A DNA stretch of 25,488 bases from Anthropogastromicrobium aceti (GTDB lineage Bacteria > Bacillota > Clostridia > Lachnospirales > Lachnospiraceae): NCBI RefSeq assembly GCF_025567095.1, contig NZ_JAOQJH010000040.1, one strand, 5' to 3'. A model generated the notes under the pieces. The model worked only from the letters and a program-made list of their open reading frames with translations. It searched no databases and was not told the DNA's origin. Position numbers and translations under genes: made by a program. The number at the start of each line of letters is the position of its first letter. Within the stretch, counting starts at the first letter, position 1. Positions 6,426 through 16,436 of this stretch are shown here, piece after piece.

Positions 6426-7517
6426 TCACTCTCTTAATCCGGTATCTGACAAACGTTCATCTACTCTTATGTCAATTAACAGCTTTATTCCAATTGCCAA
6501 GCCATAATACAGATGAAGTCTCATTGCAATACAAAATCCTTTTATCATAATTTTCCAAAATCGACTAGACAGCTTCCCTGTATAAAAATTGTGTGTAAGC
6601 CGTACAAAAGTTTCATTGACAAGTGGATCGGTCTGATATGCTTTTAGCAACTTCACAACAGCGCGTAATGAATGCCTATTTTGTACATATTCCATTTTTG
6701 CATCAAAAAAGCACGCAAAAAATAATAAATAATAGATCAGTCCTTGATATTTCTTTCTTTCATCTGCAGACATATATTTTCTAAAAAAATATCTCAATTT
6801 ATAGGCGATCGTAAGCCAACATTCTCTTGAATCCTCCCGATAACGAAATGAAACAGACTGATCATTTTTTCTATAAACATATACAGCATCTGGCAAAAAT
6901 GCATATTTAGGATTATTCAAGTAACACTTCATATTAAAAAGTTTATCTTCTGCATATGAAACTTCTTCAAAATAAAGTTTATTCTGATTTAAAAATTGAC
7001 TTCTATAAAGCTTTCCCCATGCATAAGAAAGTGTTCCAACTGAGAAAAAGCCTTGAAAACGGAAATCTTCTGAATCTGGATTCTCTTTTGAAAAAGCTTC
7101 ATGACTGACTGCTTTAAGCTGCTGTCCATTCCACAGTCTCACATAATTTCCAACTACAATATCCGCTTTCGTAAGCTGTATTGTAGTCACAAACCGCTCT
7201 AGTACATTGGAATCCGGCAAAAAATCATCAGCATCTAAAAATAAGATATACTCACCTCTTGCCATTTTTAATCCACTATTTCTAGCCGCAGATGCCCCTT
7301 TTTTTCTTTCCTGCACAACGCAAATTCTTCTATCCTTCTTTTCATACATTGTACAAATTTCAAAACTTCCGTCTCTTGACCCATTCTCAACAAGAATCAA
7401 TTCCCACTTTGCATAACTTTGATTCAGTAAACTTTCTATCATTACTGCCAAATACTCCTGTGCGTTGTATACTGGGACAACAACCGAAATCATATGTCTA
7501 TATTTTTGAGTTTCCAT
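6426..7517 (-). CDS. GT2 family glycosyltransferase
   Basis: This 363-residue enzyme has a GT-A fold: ISVVVPVYNAQEYL near the start, VENGSRDGS, ASAARNSGLKMARGEYILF, then LDADDF as the metal and nucleotide-sugar site, and YAEDKLF as likely catalytic base region. It is cytoplasmic with hydrophobic patches near the C terminus. It transfers a sugar from a nucleotide donor to a growing glycan; donor and acceptor are unknown. It sits 23 bases after the flippase gene and just before the frameshifted GT2 paralog, so it belongs to the second half of the operon, which looks like a lipid-linked oligosaccharide pathway. Confidence 0.88.
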   Translation of the reverse strand: METQKYRHMISVVVPVYNAQEYLAVMIESLLNQSYAKWELILVENGSRDGSFEICTMYEKKDRRICVVQERKKGASAARNSGLKMARGEYILFLDADDFLPDSNVLERFVTTIQLTKADIVVGNYVRLWNGQQLKAVSHEAFSKENPDSEDFRFQGFFSVGTLSYAWGKLYRSQFLNQNKLYFEEVSYAEDKLFNMKCYLNNPKYAFLPDAVYVYRKNDQSVSFRYREDSRECWLTIAYKLRYFFRKYMSADERKKYQGLIYYLLFFACFFDAKMEYVQNRHSLRAVVKLLKAYQTDPLVNETFVRLTHNFYTGKLSSRFWKIMIKGFCIAMRLHLYYGLAIGIKLLIDIRVDERLSDTGLRE

Positions 7518-7540
7518 AACCAGAGTTTCCCTTCTAGCTT

Positions 7541-9067
7541 TTATAATATAATCTTTTTTTTATTTACAGTTGAAAATATTTGCGTCAGACTTTTAAAACG
7601 GCTGCTTTTGTAAAAAAGTGTAACATTAATTCCCATCGGAATAACAACACATATTCCTACCGCTCCTAAAAAAGATAAAAAAGAATGACTATACATCAGT
7701 CCGACTGCAAACTTAGACAACCACACCTCAACTACAAACAAAATCGTATATTCCAAAAGATCAAAAACATATCGTTTTGCATCCATCTTTATATACTCGC
7801 CAAAAAATACGACAATGCGGTAAATAATCTGAATCATATATGCGAGACATGTTCCAAGAAGTACACCTACTGTACCGAATGGAATGACCAGCGCAAGTGA
7901 AACTACAAGATTCACAACTGCTGTAATAATGGAAAGCGTTCGCTCCCGATTAAACAATCCGCTCACATCCATTACCACCGTAATTGGCTGCCCAATTCCC
8001 AGTAACACACATGCTGTAACCGATAAAAATACAGATGCCGGATCCCATAGGAAATCAGCACTCAGCCAGATATCCTCAACAAATGGATCAATCAATACAT
8101 ATAAACCACATGCAGCCACTGCCACAATTAAGAAAAATAAAAAGGTCATCTGCCTGAGAACGCGGTAATTTTTTTCACTATCTGATTCCACAAACATATT
8201 TCCAATTCCTGGCTGAATACTCGATGCCAATGCCCGAATAATATTGCTCACGGAGCGTGTAATCAAACCATAGTTACTAAAAATTCCTACTGTAGTAATA
8301 TTGATGAATCCTGAGATTATCAGATTATCTGTTCCGTTTAATAGATTCATGCATAGCTTTGATACAAAAACATTTTTCAAATCATTAAACAGTTTTGAAA
8401 CAAGCTCCTGCTTTGGTTTCTCCTTTTTCATTTTCACAAGAAATGGATACTTACAATCCACATAATGATTTACCCAAAGATTCAGTACAGTATCACCAAT
8501 AATTCCTGCAGCAAGCGCTGGAAGATACTCTCTTGTAAATGTCGCAAATAAAATAATAGCTGAATAGCCAATAATATTTGTCAATATTGTAACGATACTG
8601 ACAATATACTCATTTTGATCTGCGATCAAAAGCGATTTTTTATAGGAGAGCGGATAGGAAATAACTGTGCGAAACAGCCATAAAAGATACAGCACACGCA
8701 CATATCCAATCGAATAGCTTTCATTTTTCATAAATAGATGAACAAAAGGCGTAATCATTAACCCTAGCACAGCTAGAATGACTGCAAACATATAATACGC
8801 TTTGCGATATAGATTCATCAAAGCTGCTATTTCTTGTTCATCCTTATTCACAAGCGCACTATATAAATGATAAACAATGGCGGTTGATATGCCAAGCTCA
8901 GTCACTGAAAGCATGGCAATCACATTGGAAATGACACCATTCATTCCCACCAACTCAGTTCCCAGATACAGATTCATTGCACGCTGGCTCAAAAAACCAA
9001 ACAATAAAAGAATCAACTGAGAAAGGAGGCTGAAAAAGCTATTTTTAAAGAGACTTTTTATCTTCAT
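7541..9067 (-). CDS. Wzx/RfbX-type polysaccharide flippase
   Basis: This 508-residue polytopic membrane protein has about 12-14 hydrophobic helices. The start shows features of the polysaccharide synthesis/MOP superfamily (LLFGFLSQRAMNLYLGTELVGMNGV, the region read in two parts, and FINITTVGIFSNYGLI around residue 255). Family members flip undecaprenyl-linked oligosaccharides to the outer face of the membrane. It is distinct from PelG, which is encoded upstream in the same operon. That makes two transporter systems in one transcript, which suggests that a second glycan or a decoration is made. Spacing to the neighbours is 17 and 23 bases. Confidence 0.85.
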   Translation of the reverse strand: MKIKSLFKNSFFSLLSQLILLLFGFLSQRAMNLYLGTELVGMNGVISNVIAMLSVTELGISTAIVYHLYSALVNKDEQEIAALMNLYRKAYYMFAVILAVLGLMITPFVHLFMKNESYSIGYVRVLYLLWLFRTVISYPLSYKKSLLIADQNEYIVSIVTILTNIIGYSAIILFATFTREYLPALAAGIIGDTVLNLWVNHYVDCKYPFLVKMKKEKPKQELVSKLFNDLKNVFVSKLCMNLLNGTDNLIISGFINITTVGIFSNYGLITRSVSNIIRALASSIQPGIGNMFVESDSEKNYRVLRQMTFLFFLIVAVAACGLYVLIDPFVEDIWLSADFLWDPASVFLSVTACVLLGIGQPITVVMDVSGLFNRERTLSIITAVVNLVVSLALVIPFGTVGVLLGTCLAYMIQIIYRIVVFFGEYIKMDAKRYVFDLLEYTILFVVEVWLSKFAVGLMYSHSFLSFLGAVGICVVIPMGINVTLFYKSSRFKSLTQIFSTVNKKKIIL

Positions 9068-9084
9068 ATTTTATAACCCTGCTT

Positions 9085-9948
9085 TTAACTTTGGCTTTTT
9101 AATTCTGCTTTTTTTCGTTTTGTATGATGCAATTCTTCCATCTTACGCTCCTCCTGCTTAAGCTTATCCATTTTTGCATCAATATCCTCCAATCCCACAT
9201 TTTCATCCACCTTTAAAACCTTACAGCGGAAAATAACGGCAAGTACAGAGAAAAACATTCGAAGCATGTACCAGATCGGCTTTAAACCAGAATGCATACT
9301 TACACCCGCTGTTCTCGGATGCATAACTGCTGGAACTTCTACAATTTTAAATTTTAAAAGCAGCATCTGCATAATCATGTTAGTATCAGGATACTTGTCA
9401 TCAAAATGATTATACTTGGAATAATACATCACCGCTTTTCTGCTAAGCCCCTGAAGTCCTGTGGTAGGATCCGCAATCTTTCGTCCTGCTGCAATTCGCA
9501 TCATAAAGCGAAATAAATGAAATGCCAGACGCTTCGCAGCAGAAATCTGGTATTCCCCGCTTCCGTCCATAAAGCGCGCACCCAACACAATATCTGGATA
9601 ACGGCCATCCTCATCCTTCTGGCGCAATCTATTATAAAGCAGTGGAATATTGCAAACATCATGTTGTCCATCTGCATCCATCTGAATTACGTATTTGTAT
9701 CCTCTTCGCACCGCATACTTATATCCAAGTTGGATTCCACTTCCATATCCAAGATTAAACACATGAGTAACAAGCGCATGACCTCTCACCTTCACAAGCC
9801 AATTTGTGGCATCTACTGATGCATCGTTCATAACAAGAATATCTGCAATGTCTGATATTTCCGGCTTTTCTAGCTGATCCAGCACTTTTCCAATATTGGC
9901 TGCTTCATTATAAGCAGGAATAATTATCAGCACTTCTTTTTCTTTCAT
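9085..9948 (-). CDS. DPM1-like GT2 glycosyltransferase
   Basis: This 287-residue protein begins VLIIIPAYNEAANIGKVL, then VMNDASVDAT, VFNLGYGSGIQLGYKYA, MDADGQHD (DxD site) and ADPTTGLQGLSRKA, all typical of dolichyl- or undecaprenyl-phosphate sugar transferases. One hydrophobic stretch near residue 230 may dip into the membrane; the C-terminal tail is highly charged. It probably makes a polyprenyl-phosphate-linked sugar. Such donors are used by GT-C membrane enzymes; the 808-residue protein at 16436-18862 is a possible user (inference). A DUF2304-like partner, common beside this family, lies two genes upstream. Confidence 0.87.
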   Translation of the reverse strand: MKEKEVLIIIPAYNEAANIGKVLDQLEKPEISDIADILVMNDASVDATNWLVKVRGHALVTHVFNLGYGSGIQLGYKYAVRRGYKYVIQMDADGQHDVCNIPLLYNRLRQKDEDGRYPDIVLGARFMDGSGEYQISAAKRLAFHLFRFMMRIAAGRKIADPTTGLQGLSRKAVMYYSKYNHFDDKYPDTNMIMQMLLLKFKIVEVPAVMHPRTAGVSMHSGLKPIWYMLRMFFSVLAVIFRCKVLKVDENVGLEDIDAKMDKLKQEERKMEELHHTKRKKAELKSQS

Positions 9949-9961
9949 GTTGTTTATCCCC

Positions 9962-11170
9962 CTATTTTGTCATATTAAGTAACAGGTCTAATTCATCATT
10001 GTTCTGTGTATTTCTGTTTCGTGCTCGCTTTGCATATTTCTCACGCTTCTTTGGATCTGCTATGAGTTCTTTTATGCTGTCAGCAATTGCTTCTGGCGTT
10101 AAACTGCACAAAATACCATCTATACCATTTTCAATTTGCTCTCTGTTTCCATTACAGTCCGATGCTATAACCGGACAGCCAAGAATCTGAGCTTCCTGAA
10201 TGGCAATACTCTTTCCCTCAAAGCGTGTTGCATGCACATAAATATCTGTCTGCACATAATATGGATACGGATTTTCCACCGCTCCCAGCAGCAAAAAGTC
10301 CTTTTGCAAACCAAGCTGCGCAATCTTTTTTTCCAACATTTCGCGCTCACTGCCTTCGCCAAGCACATACCATCTCGCCTTACAGCCTGAGTCTTTTATA
10401 ATCTTCATAGCGTCAATAGCAATGTCATATGCTTTCTGATATGCCAGACGACCGACCGTAAGAAGACGTATTCCATCATACGAATCTGTAAAGCCACCAG
10501 CTTCTTTTGCCTTGCTTGTAATTTTCTTATAATCAAGCATATTATGAAATACCGCCACCTTGTTCTGATACTGCGGATAATATTTAATAAAATGTTTTTT
10601 TACTTCATCGGATACCATAAAAATACGATCCATATGTCTGTAACAATCTTTATCCATAAGTGGTGTATATCCTGAGCTTTCGTAATCAATATGTACAAAT
10701 GCCGCTTTCTGTCTTGCTTTTACATGGTCTGCCACATAATAAGTAGATGCACCCTCAAGGTACGCTACAGCCAAATCAAAAGTCTCATCAAATTGTTCAC
10801 TTCCATCAGATATAACTCTCCATAAGATTTTATCTGGCATTATTTTTCCATTTTTGTGCATCTGTTTCCACACGCGAAGCATATAGGCTGCTTTTTTAAA
10901 CCACTTACCATTTTGGATAAATTTTCGCAGAACTGTTTTCATCATATCCCGGCGTCCTTCCTCTGTTAAGACAGATTCTGTACTGAAATATGGATTTTTC
11001 AGATGCACATATGATGGCAGCGCATCCTTCATTTCTCCCTGTGCCATCATGACATATAAAGATAATTCATATTGGTTCGGATCAATCGCTGAAAAAAGCG
11101 AAAGAAGTGCTACTTCTGCGCCTGCCCTGCCAAGCGTATTAATGACAAATAATATTTTTTTCTTTCTCAT
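9962..11170 (-). CDS. GT4 family glycosyltransferase
   Basis: This 402-residue enzyme has the GT-B fold. The N-terminal ILFVINTLGRAGAEVALLSL is an acceptor-side glycine loop. LLTVGRLAYQKAYDIAI, VLGEGSEREMLEKKI and FEGKSIAIQEAQ (the E-x7-E motif) mark the donor domain. It transfers a sugar with retention of configuration to an unknown acceptor. The start ATG is 12 bases after the DUF2304-like gene. It is clearly different from PelF in the same operon. Confidence 0.88.
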   Translation of the reverse strand: MRKKKILFVINTLGRAGAEVALLSLFSAIDPNQYELSLYVMMAQGEMKDALPSYVHLKNPYFSTESVLTEEGRRDMMKTVLRKFIQNGKWFKKAAYMLRVWKQMHKNGKIMPDKILWRVISDGSEQFDETFDLAVAYLEGASTYYVADHVKARQKAAFVHIDYESSGYTPLMDKDCYRHMDRIFMVSDEVKKHFIKYYPQYQNKVAVFHNMLDYKKITSKAKEAGGFTDSYDGIRLLTVGRLAYQKAYDIAIDAMKIIKDSGCKARWYVLGEGSEREMLEKKIAQLGLQKDFLLLGAVENPYPYYVQTDIYVHATRFEGKSIAIQEAQILGCPVIASDCNGNREQIENGIDGILCSLTPEAIADSIKELIADPKKREKYAKRARNRNTQNNDELDLLLNMTK

Positions 11171-11182
11171 ATGTACACCTCT

Positions 11183-11566
11183 TTATATATCTCTTGTATT
11201 TTCACCAGTTAGTTCTGACAGCTTGTTTAACATACGCTCATTTTCCTGATTCAAAAGAGATACCTGCATTGCAATTTCCTGCATCTTCATTGATAAGACT
11301 GAAATCTGAATACTCAGCTCATATCCACTCCATACAGCCACTGCTCCAACAAGAAACATAGCCACCGCAGTTCCTTCTCCCACCTGATAGCACCATGCCG
11401 ACAGCACTGGAATCGCTCCAACTAAAATAAGTCCAATACCAATGCCTTCCCATGCTACTGCCAAATTAATAGCAAGCTTTTTTACTGCATGCATATAAAA
11501 TGACTGCCACATAATTAAAAGTCCTGTTACAACAATTCCAATTCTTAAAAGTACTGCTACGCTCAT
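11183..11566 (-). CDS. Small membrane protein, DUF2304-like
   Basis: The protein has 127 residues with three membrane helices (about 5-24, 35-60, 68-84) and a heptad-like C-terminal tail (LSMKMQEIAMQVSLLNQENE). This layout matches DUF2304 proteins, which are found beside polyprenyl-phosphate glycosyltransferases and may help anchor them. Here it comes two genes before the DPM1-like GT2. The function is not established. Confidence 0.7.
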   Translation of the reverse strand: MSVAVLLRIGIVVTGLLIMWQSFYMHAVKKLAINLAVAWEGIGIGLILVGAIPVLSAWCYQVGEGTAVAMFLVGAVAVWSGYELSIQISVLSMKMQEIAMQVSLLNQENERMLNKLSELTGENTRDI

Positions 11567-11589
11567 TGTACATTCTCCTCTCTCTGTCT

Positions 11590-13041
11590 TTACAGCTGCT
11601 TTTGTTTTCTATCATATGCTTTGGCAGACGGCTTTTTCCCTTTTCCCCTAGGAATTAAGGTGCCACTGCAAAATATATGCATATCCATGTTTTTCTCTAC
11701 CCAGCGAAGTCTGAAATATGCCATTGTCCAGCCAGCAAACGAACCTGCCACTACTCCCATGCCATACCATATTGCTGACAAATGAGTTGAAATAATACTT
11801 CCAACAAAAGTGACAAGGCAGAACACCACTGATGTCAAGACAGCTCCCTTCATATCATTAAAATAGTAAAGAAAAATAATTGCCGAATACATCAGAAACA
11901 ATATGAAATATCCAATAGCTAATGATGGGTAAATCTTCATCGTTAAACCTGAAATTCCAATTGTTGGCAAAACAACAATACAAATCAAATAAACTACTAC
12001 TGAAATAATAAACTGAATTCGTGCAAGCGTCATCAGCTCACTCGCTAACTGACGAAACATTCGTTTTTTTGTATTCTGTATATCAGCTCCTCTGCCGCCA
12101 ATAACAGCCTCTGAATACAATTTATATTTTTCATGGAAATACATCTCTACTCTGGAAATAAAAATAATAGTTGCGGAAATATTTGTAAACATCGCAAGAC
12201 ACGATGCCATATCATATGGCTGATTGCAGACAAAGCTGTTTACTACTACCATCTTCATATCCGTTTTCCAGAACACAAAATTATGAATATATAAGCCCAA
12301 GATGTAGAGGAAATTTGTGACAACCAGCTGCCAATACTTTTTAAAATATACCAGTACTGGCTTGTAACGGTTGCTATTTTTTCTAAAATACCGTTTAATC
12401 AATGCATTCTCAAGCACTGCTGTCAAGAAAAAACCTGCATCCATTGCGGCAAGCATACTTTGTGTAATACCCCAATGTAAAACATAGCGCAGAAATAGTG
12501 ACAAGAAAAATGCCAACAGCATTCCAGCTCCATAATACTGCGCAATTCGCTGATAATCTTTACAGATTGACAGATAAATCATTGAGTAAAATACCAATAC
12601 AAGACTAATATAACACCAAAATCCTGCAAACACATAGGCAACACTCACACCACCTACAAAATGTTCCCACAAGCAAAATGGAATACCGATAAGGCAGCTC
12701 AATGCAATATTTAAAACCATGCCTATATGATAACATGGCAAAATATCCTGATAACGTTCTTCATAAATGATATCTGACATATATCGTGATAACACTGCAT
12801 TAAACGGTGATGCTGTAAGTAAAGAAAAAATAAATGTGTAGAGAATCGTACACGAAAACAACTCGCGCTGTGCATACCCTAATGTCGAGAATTTTAAAAA
12901 GTATTCCATCAAAACAAGATTGATGATAATCGCAAACATCGGAGCTACTGTAACGAGTGTACTGTAGAAAAAACCGATCATATTGGTTGTCAGCGTATTT
13001 TTTTCAAAAATTCTATTCAGCCTTACTCCAATTCCTGCCAT
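11590..13041 (-). CDS. pelG: PelG-like polysaccharide transporter
   Basis: The start is placed at the ATG giving MAGIGVRLNRIF, because GGAAGGAG precedes it and PelG proteins start this way; a longer reading from 13095 overlaps pelF. The protein has 483 residues with about 12 membrane helices, including SPFNAVLSRYMSDIIYEERY (residues about 80-100), typical of PelG. PelG belongs to the MOP superfamily and forms the membrane complex with PelD, PelE and PelF that moves Pel across the cytoplasmic membrane. It is 17 bases downstream of pelF. Confidence 0.92.
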   Translation of the reverse strand: MAGIGVRLNRIFEKNTLTTNMIGFFYSTLVTVAPMFAIIINLVLMEYFLKFSTLGYAQRELFSCTILYTFIFSLLTASPFNAVLSRYMSDIIYEERYQDILPCYHIGMVLNIALSCLIGIPFCLWEHFVGGVSVAYVFAGFWCYISLVLVFYSMIYLSICKDYQRIAQYYGAGMLLAFFLSLFLRYVLHWGITQSMLAAMDAGFFLTAVLENALIKRYFRKNSNRYKPVLVYFKKYWQLVVTNFLYILGLYIHNFVFWKTDMKMVVVNSFVCNQPYDMASCLAMFTNISATIIFISRVEMYFHEKYKLYSEAVIGGRGADIQNTKKRMFRQLASELMTLARIQFIISVVVYLICIVVLPTIGISGLTMKIYPSLAIGYFILFLMYSAIIFLYYFNDMKGAVLTSVVFCLVTFVGSIISTHLSAIWYGMGVVAGSFAGWTMAYFRLRWVEKNMDMHIFCSGTLIPRGKGKKPSAKAYDRKQKQL

Positions 13042-13058
13042 TTCTTTTCTCCTTCCTT

Positions 13059-14516
13059 TTATTCTGCCGGCACCATCACCGGCGGCTCTGACCACTCAAC
13101 CTTCATGTTATGTGCAAAGTCTCTGTAAATTTCCCAATATGTCTTTTGCATATATTCAACTCGGTATTTTGCCATTACGCGGCGATATCCATTCTCTCCC
13201 ATCTCAAGGCGCATTTCCTTTTTCTGAGCCATCTCAACCATCGCCTGTGCAATCTCCTCGACATTCATGATATGAGTGATGATGCCTGCCGGTCCAAAAT
13301 CATCATTTTCTCCATAAACTAGTCCATGACAATTTCCAACATCTGTTGCAATCACTGGTTTATGTGCTGCATAGCTTTCAAGAATAGTAAGCGGCTGACC
13401 CTCACTGATGCTCGTAAGAATCGTCATATCCATTCGTCCTAGATAATCCTTAATGTTGATTCGCCCGGTAAATTCAACATCATTTGAAAGATCAAGTGCC
13501 TCTGCCAAATCAAAACACTCCTTCGCATATTCTTCGTCTTCATCCCACGGACCCATGATCCATAGTTTCAAGCGTGGCTCCTTTGCTTTCGCAAAACCAA
13601 ATGCCTGAATCATTGTCTTAACATCCTTAATCGGCGTAACGCGAAGAACCGCTCCAATATTGATCTTATCTTCATCCTCGGGAAGCTTTCCTGAGATGTT
13701 CTGCAGATTTTCTACACGAATTCCATTCGGCGTAACCGCTATTTTTTCTGGTGGACATCCAAGCTCAATCTGTAATTGTCTCGCCTGCTCAAAAAGACTT
13801 GTAACAAGACTGCTTTCCTGATAGGCAAGCTTAGACATTTTTCGAAACTGGTCAATCCAAATGTTCTTATAAATTCCATTTACCCATTTTGCCTTGATCA
13901 GTTCCTCTTCTCGTTCACGTGTATATATTCCATGCTCCGAGACTAGAAGTCTGCTGCCGTAGATATGCTTTGCCATGCTTCCAAGCACCCCTGCATATCC
14001 AGTCGCAACACAGTGATACAAATCAGCCTTTGGCAGTTCCATCTGAAAGGTAATAAAAAGCGGCAAATAAATGGAACGCATAGTCCACAAAAAATCAGAA
14101 AAGACAAGCTGACTGTACTTCAAATTATAACAATCTGTTACTGCATGAAGAAAATCCTCACCCATCAATATATCATTGAGCGAAACATCATTTTTTTGAA
14201 AAAGATCAAACAATACATTCCATTGAACATCCTGATCCAGTATCAGGCTTCTAAGTGCCCGATACTGTTCTTTTTTCAGTCGCTGCCTGCGCCTATGCTT
14301 TTTACTCCAATCCACATCCTGAAGATACAGTTCATAAACTTCGGAAACATTTTCTGGCAACTCATATGCATATTTGCCTCTCAGCGAGCGATTTGCCGCA
14401 ATCGCCAAGATGACAAACTCTGTATTGGGAAATAAGCGGATCATGCTGTGTATCCAGCTGGATACACCACCGACTACAAACGGATAGCATCCCTCTGCTA
14501 CAATACATACCCTCAT
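13059..14516 (-). CDS. pelF: PelF glycosyltransferase (GT4)
   Basis: This 485-residue enzyme begins VCIVAEGCYPFVVGGVSSWI, the hallmark PelF N terminus. A GT-B donor domain follows, with VTPNGI, LRVTPIKDVKTMI, WIMGPWDEDEEY and SEGQPLTILE (the E-x7-E motif). PelF is the polymerising cytosolic glycosyltransferase of the Pel exopolysaccharide, using UDP-GalNAc/GlcNAc type donors in characterised systems; the sugar used here is not shown. It is flanked by the PelA-like gene and pelG in the usual order. Confidence 0.94.
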   Translation of the reverse strand: MRVCIVAEGCYPFVVGGVSSWIHSMIRLFPNTEFVILAIAANRSLRGKYAYELPENVSEVYELYLQDVDWSKKHRRRQRLKKEQYRALRSLILDQDVQWNVLFDLFQKNDVSLNDILMGEDFLHAVTDCYNLKYSQLVFSDFLWTMRSIYLPLFITFQMELPKADLYHCVATGYAGVLGSMAKHIYGSRLLVSEHGIYTREREEELIKAKWVNGIYKNIWIDQFRKMSKLAYQESSLVTSLFEQARQLQIELGCPPEKIAVTPNGIRVENLQNISGKLPEDEDKINIGAVLRVTPIKDVKTMIQAFGFAKAKEPRLKLWIMGPWDEDEEYAKECFDLAEALDLSNDVEFTGRINIKDYLGRMDMTILTSISEGQPLTILESYAAHKPVIATDVGNCHGLVYGENDDFGPAGIITHIMNVEEIAQAMVEMAQKKEMRLEMGENGYRRVMAKYRVEYMQKTYWEIYRDFAHNMKVEWSEPPVMVPAE

Positions 14517-14564
14517 ATAACAACTCCTTTCCTAATGCCTGTTTTTCCGTACTAATTAAATTCT

Positions 14565-16436
14565 TTACTCATAATAGAATAAGGTGTTAGACGGCTTTAA
14601 TGTGATTAATATGCTTGATTCTTCCATACCAATCAACCAGACATTATCCTCTATTTCTTCATATGTACCGCCAGCTACATCTGATATAACTTCACCATTT
14701 GTCCTTAGCACGAACCATGCAGTTTCATCACCTTCAGATGCATGAATCAAAATTTTATTGTTGCTTTCATTTGCTACTTCTTCATAATTTAAAGATAAAA
14801 AACGGCGTATTCGACTGTCACTCTGTGATACCGTAGTGCCGGAAAAAACAGAAAATGGCTTCCAGTATGTAATGGTATTTGCCATTAACTTCTCTGACAG
14901 CTTCTCCCAACCATCTTCATCTGACTGTGGATATGCCGCTCTGCTTATATCTGCAAGAATGCTAGTATAGCCAAGCGCTGTCTCAACACTTCGTATTCTC
15001 AAATTCTGACGGAACGTATGCTCATAGCCATCAATCAACGCATTCTGTTTAGTTACCTGATTATTTATATAACCAATAACATCACTTGTATCGTCAATTC
15101 CTTTTACAACTGTACGTATTTGCTGTAAAAATTTACTATCTAAAGCTTCTTGTATCTCTTCATCTGAACTTTCTCCAACGTAAAACGATGCAAATTTGTA
15201 ATCTGGCAGTGTACTTTTCCAGAATACTTCGTCCTCGCTAAGTTTTTCTGAAACTGAAGTGTCTGATATACTGTAAACTGAATAACCCATCTCTCCTTCT
15301 TCTTCGTTCACTGCTTCCATGTAATACTGAACGTCATCACTATTTGGTTTCGCTGCATCAGCATAATCAAACTGCATCGTCATCATACTAGAAAGTAAAA
15401 AGGAAGTTTTTATATTAATTGAAGAAAATGCCGGCCAAACTACATCGCGAAATAGTCCTCTCATCGTCTGACTATACATCTGACGCAGCACCGCTGTGTT
15501 CTCATTCGCCATTCCCGGATAATTTGCTGCAATAAAATTCTGCGCATTGACTACTGGATACACCGTGTAGCTTTGCATCTCACAAAGCATCGCAGTCAGC
15601 ATGCCAAGTCCAGTTGCATCTGTCATATAATCTCCAATGACAGCAAACACCGATGCTGTTGTAAAATTCTTTCTCCAAATTAGTGGCGGATATTCCTGAA
15701 CATCTATCTCTGAATCCTCAAGCATTCCCTTCATATAAATTTTTGTTCCGTTTGTCAAATGATACCATGGAAATACAAGATCCATATCTTGATTCTTCTC
15801 TTCCTCATCGGTATCAGCTTTATAAATTGCTTCTCCACCAAGCAAAAAACCACTGTACAAGTGAATACCATTTCCTGTCACACTCTCCTGTACAATCTCA
15901 TCAATTCCCAGTAAGCGCCGCAGCAACTTGTGGCTTCCGATTATTGAAGCATCAGGGAGCTTTCCCAAAATTACACTAATACCATTTTCTACACATGTTT
16001 GCAGACTGCGAATCTGTTTTGTATCATCCCAGTTGATAAAATCGGGATCAACTAAAACAAACTGCGGTGTATCCTGTGTCTTTTTGGAAATTGCATTCTC
16101 ATATGCAGAAATGGATTCATAATAGCTGATCTTTCGCTTCATATAGAGTGCCCAATTTCCAATCATTTCTCCCATCGTATTGCTCTCATTTGATCCAATG
16201 CAGACTACACACTTTTTCTTCGCCCATGGGATAAGTCCTGTGCTTTGCTGATCTAATTCATCGCTGTCTGAAGCAACATAAACATTATCTACTCCAGACA
16301 GTTCATTCACATCTACTGCATATTGATTCTCACTATAATCGTTCCAATGATCTTTTGCAATATTTAAAAACTGAAACAAGAAGAAGATAATTGCCATTAC
16401 AGCTGTAATAGCAGCATAATTTCTGCGTGATACCAT
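14565..16436 (-). CDS. PelA-like DUF2194 protein (deacetylase-like, probably degenerate)
   Basis: This 623-residue protein has one N-terminal membrane helix (residues about 7-25) and a large extracytoplasmic part. Its position between pelE and pelF is that of the deacetylase-only PelA of Gram-positive pel loci. Part of it looks like the DUF2194/polysaccharide-deacetylase fold (VFAVIGDYMTDATGLG near residue 265). However, the usual TFDD/DGD motif is altered, and I find no HxxxH metal motif anywhere in the protein. It may bind the glycan without deacetylating it. The C terminus is beta-rich. The start ATG overlaps the upstream stop by one base (TAATG), with AGGAGG ahead, showing coupling to the GT-C-like gene. 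Confidence 0.75.
   Translation of the reverse strand: MVSRRNYAAITAVMAIIFFLFQFLNIAKDHWNDYSENQYAVDVNELSGVDNVYVASDSDELDQQSTGLIPWAKKKCVVCIGSNESNTMGEMIGNWALYMKRKISYYESISAYENAISKKTQDTPQFVLVDPDFINWDDTKQIRSLQTCVENGISVILGKLPDASIIGSHKLLRRLLGIDEIVQESVTGNGIHLYSGFLLGGEAIYKADTDEEEKNQDMDLVFPWYHLTNGTKIYMKGMLEDSEIDVQEYPPLIWRKNFTTASVFAVIGDYMTDATGLGMLTAMLCEMQSYTVYPVVNAQNFIAANYPGMANENTAVLRQMYSQTMRGLFRDVVWPAFSSINIKTSFLLSSMMTMQFDYADAAKPNSDDVQYYMEAVNEEEGEMGYSVYSISDTSVSEKLSEDEVFWKSTLPDYKFASFYVGESSDEEIQEALDSKFLQQIRTVVKGIDDTSDVIGYINNQVTKQNALIDGYEHTFRQNLRIRSVETALGYTSILADISRAAYPQSDEDGWEKLSEKLMANTITYWKPFSVFSGTTVSQSDSRIRRFLSLNYEEVANESNNKILIHASEGDETAWFVLRTNGEVISDVAGGTYEEIEDNVWLIGMEESSILITLKPSNTLFYYE

Noticed and set aside
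13965..14435. 156-codon open frame on the plus strand inside pelF
   Set aside because: It is antisense to a well-supported gene, has no ribosome binding site, and reads as low-quality translated sequence; it is a shadow.
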